Assembly: GCA_934486915.1 (NCBI GenBank)
Contig: CAKSRC010000030.1
Span: 1-15,419 of the forward strand
Direction: 5' to 3'
Source: an uncultured Eubacteriales bacterium
GTDB taxonomy: Bacteria > Bacillota > Clostridia > Oscillospirales > Acutalibacteraceae
Length of the DNA: 15,419 nt
The notes under the pieces were generated by a model. It saw only the letters and a program-made list of their open reading frames with translations, did no database searches and had not been told where the DNA came from. Of the stretch, positions 13,342 to 15,419 are shown piece after piece; position 1 is the stretch's first letter, and each line of letters starts with the position of its first letter. Made by a program: the position numbers and the translations under genes.

Positions 13342-15419
13342 ATGGAACTTATGTTATGGGCTCCAATCGGTGCTATTGCAGCACTGCTATTTGCCTGCAT
13401 CCTTGCTTACAGAGTTTTAAAAGAGGATGAAGGAATAGATGAAGTTAAGCGTATCGCTGCATCTATCAGGGCTGGCGCTAATGCTTATCTTAAACGTCAA
13501 TATAAAGGTGTTGGAATATTTTTTGCCTTTATGTTTGTTTTATTAGGTGCATTAGCTTTCTTTAATCTTATTAATCCATTTGTACCTGTTGCTTTTGTTA
13601 CAGGTGGTTTTTTCTCAGCATTATCAGGTTTTATCGGTATGAGAGTTGCTACTCAAGCAAACTCAAGAACTGCAACTGCTGCTAAGAAAAGTTTAAACAG
13701 TGGTTTGAAGGTCGCTTTTTCTGCCGGCGCTGTAATGGGATTTACAGTTGTTGGTCTTGGAATGTTGGACATGTCAATTTGGTACTACATTCTTAAATTC
13801 TTCTATAAAGGTCTTACTGAGGCTCAACAAGCTCAAAGTATTGCTTCTGCTATGTTAACATTTGGTATGGGTGCTTCTGCTATGGCATTATTTGCACGTG
13901 TTGGCGGCGGTATTTTTACAAAAGCTGCAGACGTTGGTGCAGATCTTGTTGGTAAAGTAGAAAACTCAATTCCAGAGGATGACCCTCGTAACCCTGCTGT
14001 TATCGCAGATAACGTTGGTGATAACGTTGGTGACGTAGCAGGTATGGGTGCTGACCTTTATGAATCATATGTAGGCGCTCGTATTTCAGCTTTAGCTTTG
14101 GCAGTTTCTGCAGGATTCGGCTTTAAGGGTATGGCTGTACCTATGATTCTTGCTACAATTGGTATATTTGCTTCTATTGTTGGTACTTTCTTTGTTAAAA
14201 CAAAAGAGGGTGCATCTCAAAGGAATCTATTATCTGCATTAAGAAGAGGAACTTACATTAGCAGCGTTCTAGTTGCAATTGGTGCGTTCTTACTAATTTA
14301 CTTCGTATTTGGTATGCAACAAATCGGCCTATTCTTCTCTATTATTTCAGGATTACTAGCAGGTATATTAATCGGCTACTTTACTGAATACTATACTTCA
14401 GATACATATAAACCAACTAAGGATTTAGCTAAGACATCTGAAACAGGTGCTGCAACTATTATCATTGGCGGTTTATCATTAGGAATGCTTTCAACAGCTA
14501 TCCCTGTTATTATAATTGCAATTGCTATTTTAGTAAGCTTCTATGTAGCAGGCGGAGCTATGAATTTCAATGCAGGTCTTTATGGAATTAGTTTGGCTGC
14601 AGTTGGAATGTTATCTACTTTAGGTATTACTTTAGCAACAGACGCATATGGCCCTGTAGCTGATAATGCCGGCGGTATTGCCGAAATGGCAAACCTAGGT
14701 GAAGAAGTTAGAAATCGTACAGATGCTCTTGATTCTTTAGGAAATACAACAGCAGCTACCGGAAAAGGTTTTGCTATCGGTTCTGCAGCTCTTACAGCAT
14801 TAGCTTTGATTGCTTCTTATATTGACCAAGTTAAGGTTATTAAACCTTCATTTGTATTTAATCTAAGCGTAATCAATCCTCCTGTACTTATAGGCCTATT
14901 TATAGGTGGTATGATACCATTTATATTCGCAGCATTTACTATGGATGCAGTTGGAAGATCAGCTACAAGTATAGTTGTAGAAGTTAGACGTCAATTTAAA
15001 GAAATTAAAGGTTTATTGACAGGTGAAGGTAAACCTGACTATGAAAAATGCGTTGACCTATGTGCAAGATCAGCTCAAAGAGAAATGCTTGTTCCTGCTT
15101 TAATAGGAATTATTGCTCCAATTATCGTTGGTTTTGTTTTAGGAGTTAATGGTGTTACAGGTATGCTAGCAGGAACTACAGTAACAGGATTTGTTTTGGC
15201 TGTTATGATGGCAAATGCCGGCGGTGCTTGGGATAATGCTAAGAAATACATTGAATCCGGAAAACACGGCGGAAAAGGCTCAGATTGCCATAAGGCTGCC
15301 GTTGTTGGAGATACAGTAGGAGATCCGTTTAAGGATACAAGCGGACCATCTATCAATATTTTGATTAAATTAGTATCTATGGTATCTATAGTATTTGCAG
15401 CTATTATTATTAACAATTC
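13342..15419 (+). CDS. hppA: K+-dependent membrane-bound pyrophosphatase, predicted Na+-transporting (partial, 3' end cut)
   Basis: Couples hydrolysis of pyrophosphate to ion export across the membrane. The first 692 residues are present and the frame is still open at the window edge. Catalytic loops are intact: DVGADLVGKVE at 197-207, the DNVGDNVGD magnesium-pyrophosphate motif at 223-231, DAYGPVADNAGG at 434-445 and GDTVGDPFKDTSGPS at 656-670. GNTTAATGKG at 467-476 has Ala471 and Gly474, the signature of the K+-dependent class (K+-independent enzymes have Lys and Thr there). Glu241 in DLYESY is at the gate position typical of Na+-pumping members such as the Thermotoga enzyme, rather than the shifted Glu of plant-type proton pumps. 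Many hydrophobic helices are evident. AGGGAGG precedes the ATG. A dual Na+/H+ pump is not excluded. Confidence 0.93.
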   Translation, partial: MELMLWAPIGAIAALLFACILAYRVLKEDEGIDEVKRIAASIRAGANAYLKRQYKGVGIFFAFMFVLLGALAFFNLINPFVPVAFVTGGFFSALSGFIGMRVATQANSRTATAAKKSLNSGLKVAFSAGAVMGFTVVGLGMLDMSIWYYILKFFYKGLTEAQQAQSIASAMLTFGMGASAMALFARVGGGIFTKAADVGADLVGKVENSIPEDDPRNPAVIADNVGDNVGDVAGMGADLYESYVGARISALALAVSAGFGFKGMAVPMILATIGIFASIVGTFFVKTKEGASQRNLLSALRRGTYISSVLVAIGAFLLIYFVFGMQQIGLFFSIISGLLAGILIGYFTEYYTSDTYKPTKDLAKTSETGAATIIIGGLSLGMLSTAIPVIIIAIAILVSFYVAGGAMNFNAGLYGISLAAVGMLSTLGITLATDAYGPVADNAGGIAEMANLGEEVRNRTDALDSLGNTTAATGKGFAIGSAALTALALIASYIDQVKVIKPSFVFNLSVINPPVLIGLFIGGMIPFIFAAFTMDAVGRSATSIVVEVRRQFKEIKGLLTGEGKPDYEKCVDLCARSAQREMLVPALIGIIAPIIVGFVLGVNGVTGMLAGTTVTGFVLAVMMANAGGAWDNAKKYIESGKHGGKGSDCHKAAVVGDTVGDPFKDTSGPSINILIKLVSMVSIVFAAIIINN

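Noticed and set aside
15075..15416. Open frame on the minus strand at the right edge
   Set aside because: It is antisense to hppA; the apparent hydrophobicity mirrors the membrane-protein codons on the other strand.

Overview
The window looks like a chromosomal segment from a low-GC, Gram-positive anaerobe of the Clostridia or a related class. Coding sequence is AT-rich, Shine-Dalgarno sites are strong (GGAGG type), promoters are close to the SigA consensus, and TTG and GTG starts occur. The gene content fits the same group: HPr with both His15 and Ser46, an IreB-family protein, the ylxM-ffh-rpsP-khpA-rimM-trmD cluster, and a K+-dependent membrane pyrophosphatase. I cannot name a genus or species from the sequence alone. 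I see no phage, insertion sequence, CRISPR array, tRNA or rRNA.

Layout. Positions 1-109 hold the tail of an unidentified + strand gene and a bidirectional terminator. On the minus strand, serC (2379-1294) and serA (1273-110) form a two-gene serine biosynthesis operon with a consensus promoter at 2419-2447. Positions 2400-2988 hold no intact gene. They carry a promoter, a ribosome binding site and coding-like fragments broken by stops and frame changes, which I read as a possible decayed gene. A GTG-start zinc-finger membrane protein (2989) and galU (4007) follow, ending in a shared bidirectional terminator. The minus-strand ireB gene (5208-4963) converges on galU and is divergent from the next operon.

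Positions 5329-8979 are the signal-recognition/ribosome-maturation operon: ylxM, ffh, rpsP, khpA, rimM and trmD. rplS, which usually follows trmD, is absent. In its place is a 258-bp AT-rich spacer with several repeats and the ptsH promoter. ptsH (HPr) ends at a terminator and is followed by uvrC. A promoter overlapping the uvrC stop drives rsmD, coaD and a coiled-coil protein, closed by a terminator at about 12962-12992. A 400-bp spacer then leads to hppA, a membrane pyrophosphatase that runs off the right edge. Its sequence signatures predict a K+-dependent, Na+-transporting enzyme.

Functionally this is mostly housekeeping: serine synthesis, UDP-glucose supply, protein targeting and 30S maturation, tRNA methylation, sugar phosphotransfer, nucleotide excision repair, 16S rRNA methylation, coenzyme A synthesis and ion-gradient energetics. 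I did not find a convincing new multi-gene system. The items most worth a second look are the zinc-finger/membrane protein beside galU, the stand-alone ireB, the missing rplS with its repeat-rich spacer, the broken region at 2500-2920, and the coiled-coil protein after coaD.
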